A stretch of 39,920 nt of DNA from Actinomycetota bacterium (GTDB lineage Bacteria; Actinomycetota; Acidimicrobiia; Acidimicrobiales; Ilumatobacteraceae): positions 1 through 39,920 of the forward strand of contig VGAK01000017.1 in the NCBI GenBank assembly GCA_016870775.1, given 5' to 3'. The number at the start of each line of letters is the position of its first letter. Within the stretch, counting starts at the first letter, position 1. Of this stretch, positions 6,886 through 13,272 are shown one piece after another. Made by a program: the position numbers and the translations under genes. The notes under the pieces are model-generated. The model did no database searches and was not told the origin of the DNA. It worked only from the letters and a program-made list of their open reading frames with translations.

Positions 6886-7483
6886 CTTCTGTCCACTTCT
6901 GGAGTTGTTCGCTCATGTGCTGAACAGCACCGACCATCGTGTTAGCCGACTCCGCCATGTGTGATGAGTGATCCTGCACAGCAAGAACGTACGACTGGAC
7001 CTGCGGTGAGTCGGCTGACTCCGCGACCGAAGACAGCGTCTTGGCCGCCGCTTCGACAGATTGACCGACACCCGACATTTCAGAAGCCGTCTTCTTCACT
7101 GCGTCGATCGCACGCTCGAGCTCGCGAGTGGTCTGGGCGAACGACGATGAAATGCCGATGGAACTGTCGACGACGTTTGCGAGGCCACCGGTTGCCTGCG
7201 AAATCAGCGATGCTGCCGACTCGGCCCCCAAACGGACCGCCGCGTTGGCGTCGGCGCTCCCCCTCACGCCCGCCGTGAGCAGTTGACGTGCCTCCGACAG
7301 AACTCCTGCGTTTTCTTTCGTTCCTTCTGCGAATGCCCTCTCGGCCTTGTCGAGCGCCGACACAGCATTGAGCAGTGTCTTCTCGGCACTGTTGGCGGCC
7401 TCCGAGAACGCCGCGGGCGGCCGGCTCGTGGACCGAGAGGGCAGGGTCAACTGGCGCGGCGACACGGCCATCACCACGAACAC
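6869..7483 (-). CDS. Coiled-coil protein truncated at its 5' end by the right repeat (possible tail of a MotA/ZorA-like stator subunit)
   Basis: From AAFSEAANSAEK onward the protein is an uninterrupted helical stalk of about 180 residues (EARQLLTAGVRGSADANAAV, SFAQTTRELERAIDAVKKTA). It resembles the cytoplasmic tails of ZorA/MotA-like or chemoreceptor proteins. Upstream, the frame runs into the 59-bp repeat and host DNA, where it is simply the antisense of the phosphatase gene. The first 25 codons (start GTG 7483, or ATG 7471) are therefore not original. The native N-terminus, where MotA-type proteins carry membrane spans, seems lost. The gene overlaps the MotB/ZorB-like gene by 17 bases. It may be a non-functional remnant. 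Alternatively a short complete coiled-coil protein starts inside the repeat. Confidence 0.6.
   Translation of the reverse strand: MFVVMAVSPRQLTLPSRSTSRPPAAFSEAANSAEKTLLNAVSALDKAERAFAEGTKENAGVLSEARQLLTAGVRGSADANAAVRLGAESAASLISQATGGLANVVDSSIGISSSFAQTTRELERAIDAVKKTASEMSGVGQSVEAAAKTLSSVAESADSPQVQSYVLAVQDHSSHMAESANTMVGAVQHMSEQLQKWTEDVNKG
7410..7468 (+). repeat. Right 59-bp direct repeat bounding the insert
   Basis: This is a perfect copy of 69-127, same strand. It forms the junction between the last island base (7409) and the native 3' end of the IMPase-family gene. Circular excision by recombination between the two copies would restore the host gene with its original C-terminus. Confidence 0.95.
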
Positions 7484-7523
7484 GGGACTGTCAGCCGTCG
7501 CGAGACCGGTGGGGAGTCACTAG
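7410..7523 (+). pseudogene. Displaced native 3' end of the IMPase-family gene
   Basis: In the frame set by the left copy this segment reads AAGGRLVDREGRVNWRGDTA and then ITTNTGLSAVARPVGSH before the TAG at 7521-7523. It is the C-terminal 37 residues of an IMPase-family protein, with the usual TTN turn. It has no start or upstream coding part, so it is the original end of the interrupted gene. It differs from the tail supplied by the island after the shared repeat (ITTNTG versus VSSNSH). The TAG overlaps the -10 box of the next gene. Confidence 0.85.
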
Positions 7524-7526
7524 ATT
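7521..7526 (+). promoter_or_regulatory. -10 box (TAGATT) for a leaderless amidohydrolase transcript
   Basis: TAGATT fits the actinobacterial TANNNT -10 consensus and ends exactly six bases before the ATG at 7533. Transcription would then begin at or next to the start codon. No Shine-Dalgarno sequence is correctly placed (GGGGAG is 15 bases away), which fits a leaderless mRNA. No clear -35 is seen. Confidence 0.5.
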
Positions 7527-7532
7527 CGCGAC

Positions 7533-9263
7533 ATGGACCGCACCAGCCGGACTGTCATCCGCAACGCCCGTGTGGTGGACGGATCGGGTGACCCGGCCCG
7601 GGATGCCGATGTCGTCCTCGCCAACGGTCTCGTCGCAGAGGTCGCCGCACCCGGACGGGCATCCACCGCCCACGCCCATCGGGTCATTGATGCCGATGGT
7701 CTGCTCCTCACCCCTGGCTGGGTGGACGTCCACACGCACTACGACGCACAAGCCACGTGGGATCCGTGGCTCACACCGTCGAGCTGGCACGGGGTCACGA
7801 CGGCGGTGATGGGCAACTGCGGTGTGGGATTCGCACCGGCCCACGAGGAGCGCCACGAGTGGTTGATCGAGTTGATGGAGGGTGTCGAGGACATCCCGGG
7901 CTCGGCGATGACCGAGGGTCTCACATGGGGATGGCGTTCCTTCCCCGAGTACATGGACGTGCTCGAACGACAGCGACGCGTTCTCGACGTGGGGGTGCAG
8001 ATCGCGCACGGGCCCCTGCGGGCCTTCGTGATGGGTGATCGCGGGGCCGCGAATGAATCGGCGACCGACGACGACGTGTCGCTGATGTCCAAATTCGTCG
8101 AGGAGGCCCTCGAGCAGGGAGCACTCGGATTCTCGACCTCGCGCACACCGATCCACCGCAGCAAGAGTGGCGAGTTGGTGCCCGGCACCACCGCCGACGA
8201 GCGCGAACTCCTCGCAATTGCCGACGCGATGAGCCGTGCCGGCGGTGGTGTCTTCCAGTTCGCTCCGGAGCACGTCCGCCTGCTCGAGGACGAGTGGCCG
8301 TGGATGCGCGAGATGGCTGCTCGCGACGGCGTGACGGTGAGTGTCAATCTCAATCAGGCCGACGAGCGCCCTCACCTGTGGCGTGATGTCCTGCGGGAAC
8401 TGGACCGGGCCCACGACGACGGTCTCTCGATCGTGGCCCAGGTGGCGGGTCGTTCGATCGGGATCCTGATGTGCCTCGAGGGATCGTTCCAACCGCTCGC
8501 CTTCCATCCGGCATGGCAGGAGATCGCCCACCTCCCCCACGACGCGCGCCTGAGGGCGCTGCGCGATCCGGTTCTGCGCGCCCGGTTCATGGAGATCCCC
8601 CGCGACGGGGGCTTCTTCGAGCGCTTCGTGGTGTCGCGATTGTGGAAGATGTTCGCCGTCACCGGCGCGAACATCGACTACGAACCCGATCCGAAGACGG
8701 ACTCGATCGAGGCGGTGGCCACCCGGAATCGGATCCCCCCGATGGAGATGGTCTACGACCAGCTCCTCGCGCGCGAGGGGCGGGGGATGATCTACATGCC
8801 GTTCTTCAACTATGCCTACGGTGACCTCTCGATGACGCACGATCTGCTGAGTCATTCCCGCACGCGCAACGGTCTGTCCGACGCGGGCGCCCACTGCGGT
8901 GCGATCTGCGACGGCGGGATGCCCACGTTCCTGCTCACACACTGGGCCAGGGACCGCACACGGGGGCCGAGGCTCCGCCTCGAGGAGATGGTCGCACGTC
9001 AGACTCGACGCACCGCAGAGTTGCACGGATTGAGCGACCGGGGACTCATCGCACCCGGGATGCGCGCGGACCTGAACCTGATCGACTTCGAGCGTCTCTC
9101 CTTCGAGTTGCCCGAGATGGTCTATGACTTCCCGGCGAACGGCCGGCGCCTCATCCAGAAGGCGAGGGGATACGTCGCCACCTTCTGCAACGGACTCCAA
9201 ACGGTCGACAACGACGAGTTCACCGGGGATTTGCCCGGACGACTCGTCCGTGGCCGGCGCTGA
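7533..9263 (+). CDS. N-acyl-D-amino-acid deacylase / D-aminoacylase-family amidohydrolase (576 aa)
   Basis: This is a zinc-dependent amidohydrolase of the D-aminoacylase branch, which removes acyl groups from D-amino acids or related N-acyl compounds in the cytoplasm. The beta-sandwich start TVIRNARVVDGSG..DADVVLANGLVAEV is followed by the metal-binding HTHYD (His67, His69). Next come HGVTTAVMGNCGVGFAP with Cys96, a ligand typical of this branch, and the late SDAGAHCGAICDGG with the catalytic Asp. The end returns to the sandwich domain (IAPGMRADLNLIDFERL) and a TGDLPGRLVRG tail usual for the family. Length is normal. The true substrate is not evident, since many relatives act on dihydropyrimidine-like or unknown amides. 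It directly follows the island junction and appears to be transcribed alone. Confidence 0.85.
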   Translation: MDRTSRTVIRNARVVDGSGDPARDADVVLANGLVAEVAAPGRASTAHAHRVIDADGLLLTPGWVDVHTHYDAQATWDPWLTPSSWHGVTTAVMGNCGVGFAPAHEERHEWLIELMEGVEDIPGSAMTEGLTWGWRSFPEYMDVLERQRRVLDVGVQIAHGPLRAFVMGDRGAANESATDDDVSLMSKFVEEALEQGALGFSTSRTPIHRSKSGELVPGTTADERELLAIADAMSRAGGGVFQFAPEHVRLLEDEWPWMREMAARDGVTVSVNLNQADERPHLWRDVLRELDRAHDDGLSIVAQVAGRSIGILMCLEGSFQPLAFHPAWQEIAHLPHDARLRALRDPVLRARFMEIPRDGGFFERFVVSRLWKMFAVTGANIDYEPDPKTDSIEAVATRNRIPPMEMVYDQLLAREGRGMIYMPFFNYAYGDLSMTHDLLSHSRTRNGLSDAGAHCGAICDGGMPTFLLTHWARDRTRGPRLRLEEMVARQTRRTAELHGLSDRGLIAPGMRADLNLIDFERLSFELPEMVYDFPANGRRLIQKARGYVATFCNGLQTVDNDEFTGDLPGRLVRGRR

Positions 9264-9266
9264 TCG

Positions 9267-10199
9267 TTACGACGCCGCCCTGAACTTCTCAAATCGCTCT
9301 GCGAGCAGGTCACGATCAGGTTGACACGACTTCATTGATGGCACCTGACGAAGTTCCTGGCCGTCCATTTCCTTGAGCGCATGTTGCAGTGTGGGTCCAT
9401 CAAATGTCTCAAGAACTGATTGCCTGATATGGACCGTGAGATCTGGTGAGATTCCAAGAATCTCAGTGTCATAGGCACCATGGTGAATCTTGCACAACGA
9501 CATTCCGTTGCTCACTCGAGCGCTACCACCCTCTGCGTCGGGCCTGATATGTGCCGCATCGAGGAGCTCCGCAAAGGGCAGCCGACAGACGGCACAACGC
9601 GACTCATATGCACTGATGACTCTGCCTCGAAACTCTGGCTGATGATGTCTCACTTTGACCACGCGCTCGTTGTATCGCTTCGCAATCTCTAGAGCAGCAG
9701 AATCAGCAAGATCAACAATGGGCTTCTGCTCAATCTCATGCGCAACTGCAAATTGATGAGCTGTTCGTTCCTCGGCGACAAGAAAGACGGGGAACTCAGC
9801 ATTAAACCACTGAGTTTGTGTCCCCGGTCGGTAGCCCACCCCCACGAAGTACACGAGGGGCAGCCCACGTTCCATTGCTCGACGGAGAGCCCGGTTATCG
9901 GAGTGATTGGGGTCGGTTCCTCGCCACTTGTACCGCAAGAGACCATCCGGGCCAAAGCCATCTTCGTAGGGTCGATGCTTTCCATCCGGGACAAATGACG
10001 TTGAGAATGCAATCGCTGCATCGCTCAACCCGGCAATCTTCCAGATCCCCGTCTGTGGCCCAAGAAGGCGTACTTCCCTACCTTGCCATGGAAAGTGAGA
10101 AAGATCGTCACGAGTGAGATACGGCGTGGCGAGCGTCTTGGCACGAAGCCACGCAAACACCGACTCTCGGAAGACGAGCTCCTCGCTAGCGCCCAACAT
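9267..10199 (-). CDS. HNH endonuclease with N-terminal SRA/PUA-like domain (putative modification-dependent restriction enzyme, 310 aa)
   Basis: The C-terminal half carries an HNH nuclease: paired cysteines C202-x2-C205, LLDAAHIRPDAEGG with His217, NGMSLCKIHHGAYD with Asn231, Cys236 and the final His pair. The DAAHI..D...G.....NG..LC..HH pattern is typical of type IV-like restriction HNH proteins. The N-terminal half (LLGPQTGIWKIAG, YEDGFGPDGLLRYKWRGTD, LVYFVGVGYRPG) matches the SRA/PUA-like modules fused to such nucleases, which read modified bases. It would cut modified foreign DNA in the cytoplasm. The gene is clearly lower in G+C than its neighbours, reads opposite to them, and lies three bases after the amidohydrolase stop, so it looks acquired. 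The substrate modification is unknown. Confidence 0.85.
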   Translation of the reverse strand: MLGASEELVFRESVFAWLRAKTLATPYLTRDDLSHFPWQGREVRLLGPQTGIWKIAGLSDAAIAFSTSFVPDGKHRPYEDGFGPDGLLRYKWRGTDPNHSDNRALRRAMERGLPLVYFVGVGYRPGTQTQWFNAEFPVFLVAEERTAHQFAVAHEIEQKPIVDLADSAALEIAKRYNERVVKVRHHQPEFRGRVISAYESRCAVCRLPFAELLDAAHIRPDAEGGSARVSNGMSLCKIHHGAYDTEILGISPDLTVHIRQSVLETFDGPTLQHALKEMDGQELRQVPSMKSCQPDRDLLAERFEKFRAAS

Positions 10200-10287
10200 G
10201 GCTGCAGCTTAGGACTTCTCACACTTCTCCTTTTCGGTTCTCATCGCAGCATTACGACACGCAATGGACATCGTCCGATTAGTCTGA

Positions 10288-10455
10288 TTTCATGAACCTG
10301 CATTGCACGCGGTTGCGACTGTCGGTGGAATCACGGTGGGTGCACTACTTGCTGTATTCACCTGGGATCCGGCCGTGATCCTGGTGCTGTCCGGAGGCAC
10401 CATGGACGCGGCCGGGTGCCGGCCTGGTGGGATCGTCCGCCGAGGCCATGGCTGA
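10288..10455 (+). pseudogene. 3' stub of a truncated membrane-protein gene
   Basis: An open frame without its own start follows the low-G+C HNH cassette. It reads ALHAVATVGGITVGALLAVF, TWDPAVILVLSGGT and a Gly/Arg-rich end, so it is one or two hydrophobic segments of a membrane protein. Its TGA overlaps the ATG at 10448 as ATGGCTGA, a normal translational-coupling arrangement. It therefore looks like the genuine end of a gene whose 5' part was removed when the HNH cassette arrived. The family cannot be named from 55 residues. Confidence 0.45.
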
Positions 10456-11356
10456 TCCCGGCACGTCCCGGTCGACGAACCGGGTGATCCTCGCGGTGGT
10501 GGTCGTTGTCTCGCTGGTCGCGGGTGCTGCCGTGGTGTTCGGCGACAGAGGCGCGGGGTCCGGCACCGCATCCACGCCGACGTCCACGACGACCCCGGGC
10601 GACGGTGCCACCCCGATGCCGCGGCCGGCCGAAACCTCGATGTCGTGGTTCGACCACGCCTTCGGCGTCGAGCAGTACGACTTCGTGATGGACGAGCTCT
10701 CCTGCGATTCACTCGACGAGATCATCACGGTCGACCTGTGCGGCGTCGCGGCCACCGATCGGGGCGACTTCATGCTGGTCGGCAGCGAGTCGTACTGGGA
10801 TCCCCGCGAGACCGACAACGACGGGGTCTCCTACATCCCCTTCCAGTTGTCGGCGCATGTCATGCGGGACTCCCCCCGCCGCGCCGTGGGCGTTCTCGAC
10901 GGCTACGACGAGAAGGCCCACACGGCCAACGTCGCCCGGCTGGATCTCTATTCGGCGCGTCTCGCCGGCTCGGAGGTGCTGATCCTCCACAAGCACCTCA
11001 CCGACGACGGCGCGGACGCCTACTCGTTCTGGGATTCGCTGCAAATCCTGTCCATGTCGCCCTCGGGCGCGCCCCAGGTGGTCGCAACGTACGACGGCGC
11101 GCGTCTGAAGGTTGCGCGCGACGGCGACGCGATCGTGCTCTCGTCGCTTCGCTACAGATCGTCTGCCACCGGGGACACGTCTCCGTGGTACACGAACCTG
11201 CGCCTTGTTCCCTCGGAGAGGCCAGACGGTTCGTGGGACGAGTCGCCCTCGTCGAGCGGGCGCGAAGTGGTGGACGGCGCCGGCATGCGTCTCCTCGACT
11301 CCTACACCTTCCCCGCGACCCGTCGCGGGACGCGCGACGAGCCGATCGAGGCCTGA
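10448..11356 (+). CDS. Membrane-anchored protein of unknown function (302 aa)
   Basis: The protein has a short cytoplasmic N-terminus and one membrane span (residues about 13-31, VILAVVVVVSLVAGAAVVFG). A Thr/Pro/Ser/Gly linker leads to an outer domain of about 240 residues rich in beta strands and Asp/Tyr. WFDHAFGVEQYDFV and the paired Cys of LSCDS and VDLCGVA may form a disulfide. No known domain is recognised. I prefer ATG 10448 because it overlaps the stop of the upstream stub and has GCCGAGG before it. GTG 10427 in the same frame would add seven residues. It probably followed a membrane-protein gene now truncated. Confidence 0.65.
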   Translation: MADPGTSRSTNRVILAVVVVVSLVAGAAVVFGDRGAGSGTASTPTSTTTPGDGATPMPRPAETSMSWFDHAFGVEQYDFVMDELSCDSLDEIITVDLCGVAATDRGDFMLVGSESYWDPRETDNDGVSYIPFQLSAHVMRDSPRRAVGVLDGYDEKAHTANVARLDLYSARLAGSEVLILHKHLTDDGADAYSFWDSLQILSMSPSGAPQVVATYDGARLKVARDGDAIVLSSLRYRSSATGDTSPWYTNLRLVPSERPDGSWDESPSSSGREVVDGAGMRLLDSYTFPATRRGTRDEPIEA

Positions 11357-11367
11357 ACAACCACCGC

Positions 11368-11373
11368 TAGCCT
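11368..11373 (+). promoter_or_regulatory. -10 box (TAGCCT) for folP2-like gene
   Basis: TAGCCT fits TANNNT and is separated from the ATG at 11380 by exactly six bases, the spacing of a leaderless transcript. No Shine-Dalgarno sequence precedes the ATG. Confidence 0.5.
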
Positions 11374-11379
11374 GATCCG

Positions 11380-12273
11380 ATGGTGCGCTTGAGGGCTCGT
11401 TCCCTCGATCTCGAGATCGATCGCCCCCTGATCATGGCGGTTGTGAACGCGACACCGGATTCGTTCTCCGACGCGGGCAAATACGCCACCCTCGGGGCCC
11501 GCATGGAACGTGTCGGCGAGGTGATGGACGAGGGTGCCGACATCGTCGACATCGGTGGCCAGTCCGCGATCACCGGTGTGCCGGAGATCTCCGAGGACGA
11601 GGAGATCGAGCGGATCTCACCGGTCATCGAATGGGTCGTGGACAACACCGAGGCAGTCGTGTCCGTCGACACGTACCGCCCCCGGGTGGCCAGGGCCGCC
11701 CTCGAGGCCGGTGCGCACATCATCAACGACATCTCCGGCCTGCTGCACCCCGAGGTCGCCGATGTCGTCGCTGCCGCGGGTGCCGGCTACATCCTCATGC
11801 ACAACCGCGGCCGACCGAAGGTCCGGCTCACCGACCCGAACCTCTACGAGGATGTGACCGCAGACGTCCTCGAATTCATGGACGAACGCCTCCTCGCCCT
11901 CGAGACTTCCGGCGTCACGCGCGATCAGGTGATCGTGGACCCCGGGCCCGATTTCGCCAAGACCCCGGCCCAGACCGTCGAGGTGCTCCGCAACATCGGC
12001 GCGCTCGCCGATTACGCGCGGCCGATCCTGCTGCCGGTCTCGCGAAAGGACTTCATCGGTGCGATCACCGGCCGACCCCCGAGGGAGCGGCTCTCTGGCA
12101 CCCTCGCTGCGATCGCCCACACGCTCACCGTGACGCGCTCGGGCATCTACCGGGTGCACGACATCGGCGAGGTGCGGAGCTTCCTCGACGTGTGGGACGT
12201 GATGCAGGGCCACCGCGGCATCGCCGCCGATGCCCTGCTCGATCGTTCACTCTGGCGGGCAGGCACCGCCTGA
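11380..12273 (+). CDS. folP2: Dihydropteroate synthase-family protein, FolP2-like divergent type (297 aa)
   Basis: The TIM-barrel fold of dihydropteroate synthase is clear: IMAVVNATPDSFSDAG (18-33), VVSVDTYRPRVARAALEAGA (93-112), IINDISG, ILMHNRG, VIVDPGPDFAKT, LLPVSRKDFIG (218-227) and YRVHDIGEVR (257-266). Canonical enzymes have GGESTRPG in loop 2. Here it is GGQSAITG (59-66), so the Arg that contacts the substrates is absent. ERLSGTLAA and the downstream gpgS-like gene match mycobacterial FolP2 rather than FolP1. FolP2 of mycobacteria is not regarded as a normal folate enzyme. A genuine folate role is nevertheless possible because folBK lies nearby and no other folP is in the window. Confidence 0.8.
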   Translation: MVRLRARSLDLEIDRPLIMAVVNATPDSFSDAGKYATLGARMERVGEVMDEGADIVDIGGQSAITGVPEISEDEEIERISPVIEWVVDNTEAVVSVDTYRPRVARAALEAGAHIINDISGLLHPEVADVVAAAGAGYILMHNRGRPKVRLTDPNLYEDVTADVLEFMDERLLALETSGVTRDQVIVDPGPDFAKTPAQTVEVLRNIGALADYARPILLPVSRKDFIGAITGRPPRERLSGTLAAIAHTLTVTRSGIYRVHDIGEVRSFLDVWDVMQGHRGIAADALLDRSLWRAGTA

Positions 12274-12313
12274 CACACCCGTCGGGCAGGATGTCGCCGA
12301 CAGGAGGGAAACC

Positions 12314-12499
12314 ATGGGATTGTTCAGCACGCTCATCGCCTACAAGATCGGGAAAAGGGCCGGACGCAAGCGTGCCGAACGGGCGTCTGGGCAGGACGAC
12401 TTCGAGGGTCACCCCGACTGCATCAACTTCGAGTCGTTCTGCCGCAACTACGGCAGTTGCGACGGCATGCCGTGTGAATTCGAGGACGACGTCTCCTGA
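12314..12499 (+). CDS. Small Cys-rich protein with basic N-terminus (61 aa)
   Basis: The start is ATG 12314, fixed by GGAGGGAAACC immediately upstream. The first 30 residues are helical and basic (YKIGKRAGRKRAERA). The rest carries four cysteines spaced C-x7-C-x5-C-x4-C within HPDCINFESFCRNYGSCDG, ending in an acidic tail. This spacing could bind a metal such as zinc or an iron-sulfur cluster; that is inference. It lies 40 bp after folP2 and is probably co-transcribed with it. I know no characterised member. Confidence 0.7.
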   Translation: MGLFSTLIAYKIGKRAGRKRAERASGQDDFEGHPDCINFESFCRNYGSCDGMPCEFEDDVS

Positions 12500-12513
12500 C
12501 CCGTCACGTCAGG
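12495..12513. terminator. Hairpin between convergent genes
   Basis: CCTGAC and GTCAGG pair around a seven-base loop and cover the stop codons of both converging genes (12499 and 12509). There is no T-run, so it can only be a weak or bidirectional terminator. Confidence 0.3.
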
Positions 12514-13264
12514 GTGTGCGGGTGCGCACCATCGGATGGACGCGAGCCGGGTCGCCAAGACCCCTGAGCGCCGCCGCCGCGAGCACCTGATCGCGCACCT
12601 CATCGAGCGCGCCGTCGGGCTTTGCCCGATTCTGAACCTCGCCCATGTCGGCCTCGGCGAGACCGACCGCGCCGTGGAGACGCCAGACGTCGAGGAGCAT
12701 CGCGATCTCGACCCCGTACCCGGTCACGAACTCCAATGCCCGCGCCACATCGGCACGGACCGCCACTTGACCCGACAACGGCTGGGAGAGCCCGGTGAGA
12801 ACCGGCGCCACCATCGCGAGCAACGGCCGGGCAACCTCCTCGGTGATGCGTCCACCCGGGATCTCCCTCGGGCGCCCCTGCTCGTCGATGCGCACGAAGC
12901 CACCCTTGACGAACACGACATCACCACGCGTGGCCCTGTCGGCGAGGGCGACGATGTGGTGGAGACCGAGGTTGCCGATGTCGGCATCGAGGAAGACGTA
13001 CCAATCAGCATCCACCGAGTGCACACCGCGGAACAACGAGTCACCCTTGCCGAGGACGGGACCGAGATGGGGCAGCAACACGGACACATCCAGCACCTCG
13101 ATGCCTGCATCGCGCGCGATCGACGCGGTCGCATCGGCCGACCCGCCGTCGAGCACCGTCGCACTCGACACGATCCCGGCATCCACCGCCTCGCGTGCGA
13201 CACGAGCAGTGCGCGGCATCGTCGCGACCTCGTCGACCGCGGGAATCAGGAGGGCGATCCGCAA
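12509..13264 (-). CDS. gpgS: Glucosyl-3-phosphoglycerate synthase-like glycosyltransferase (GpgS type, 251 aa)
   Basis: This GT-A glycosyltransferase carries the marks of glucosyl/mannosyl-3-phosphoglycerate synthases: LIPAVDEVATM at the start, VLDGGSADATASIA, LGKGDSLFRG (71-80) and FLDADIG with the metal-binding DAD (93-95). GGRITEEVARPLL (137-149), QPLSGQVAVR and the acceptor-site GYGVEIAMLLD (182-192) follow. GpgS joins glucose from a nucleotide donor to 3-phosphoglycerate, the first step to glucosylglycerate or methylglucose polysaccharides. At 251 residues it is shorter than the mycobacterial enzyme (about 320). It starts with TTG, eight bases after folBK, so it is probably translated from the same mRNA. 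Nearness to a FolP2-like gene matches mycobacterial order. Confidence 0.75.
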   Translation of the reverse strand: MRIALLIPAVDEVATMPRTARVAREAVDAGIVSSATVLDGGSADATASIARDAGIEVLDVSVLLPHLGPVLGKGDSLFRGVHSVDADWYVFLDADIGNLGLHHIVALADRATRGDVVFVKGGFVRIDEQGRPREIPGGRITEEVARPLLAMVAPVLTGLSQPLSGQVAVRADVARALEFVTGYGVEIAMLLDVWRLHGAVGLAEADMGEVQNRAKPDGALDEVRDQVLAAAALRGLGDPARVHPMVRTRTP

Positions 13265-13272
13265 GCAGATGC

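Larger units (their letters stand above)
69..7468. mobile_element. About 7.3-kb genomic island inserted in the 3' end of an IMPase-family gene
   Basis: The insert lies between two perfect 59-bp direct repeats. Left of it the host gene runs in; right of it the native 3' end of the same gene is found, followed by ordinary high-G+C genes. The inserted DNA is visibly lower in G+C and its genes all read leftward, opposite to the host gene. It supplies a replacement C-terminus to the interrupted gene, which is typical of site-specific elements that use gene 3' ends. No integrase, transposase, relaxase or replication gene is present. The element is therefore either defective, moved in trans, or the remainder of a larger one. 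An assembly join at the repeat cannot be excluded from sequence alone. Confidence 0.85.

Noticed and set aside
7491-9200. Long open frame on the minus strand opposite the amidohydrolase
   Set aside because: His/Arg/Glu-rich low-information translation typical of antisense frames in high-G+C genes; the plus-strand protein has full family motifs.
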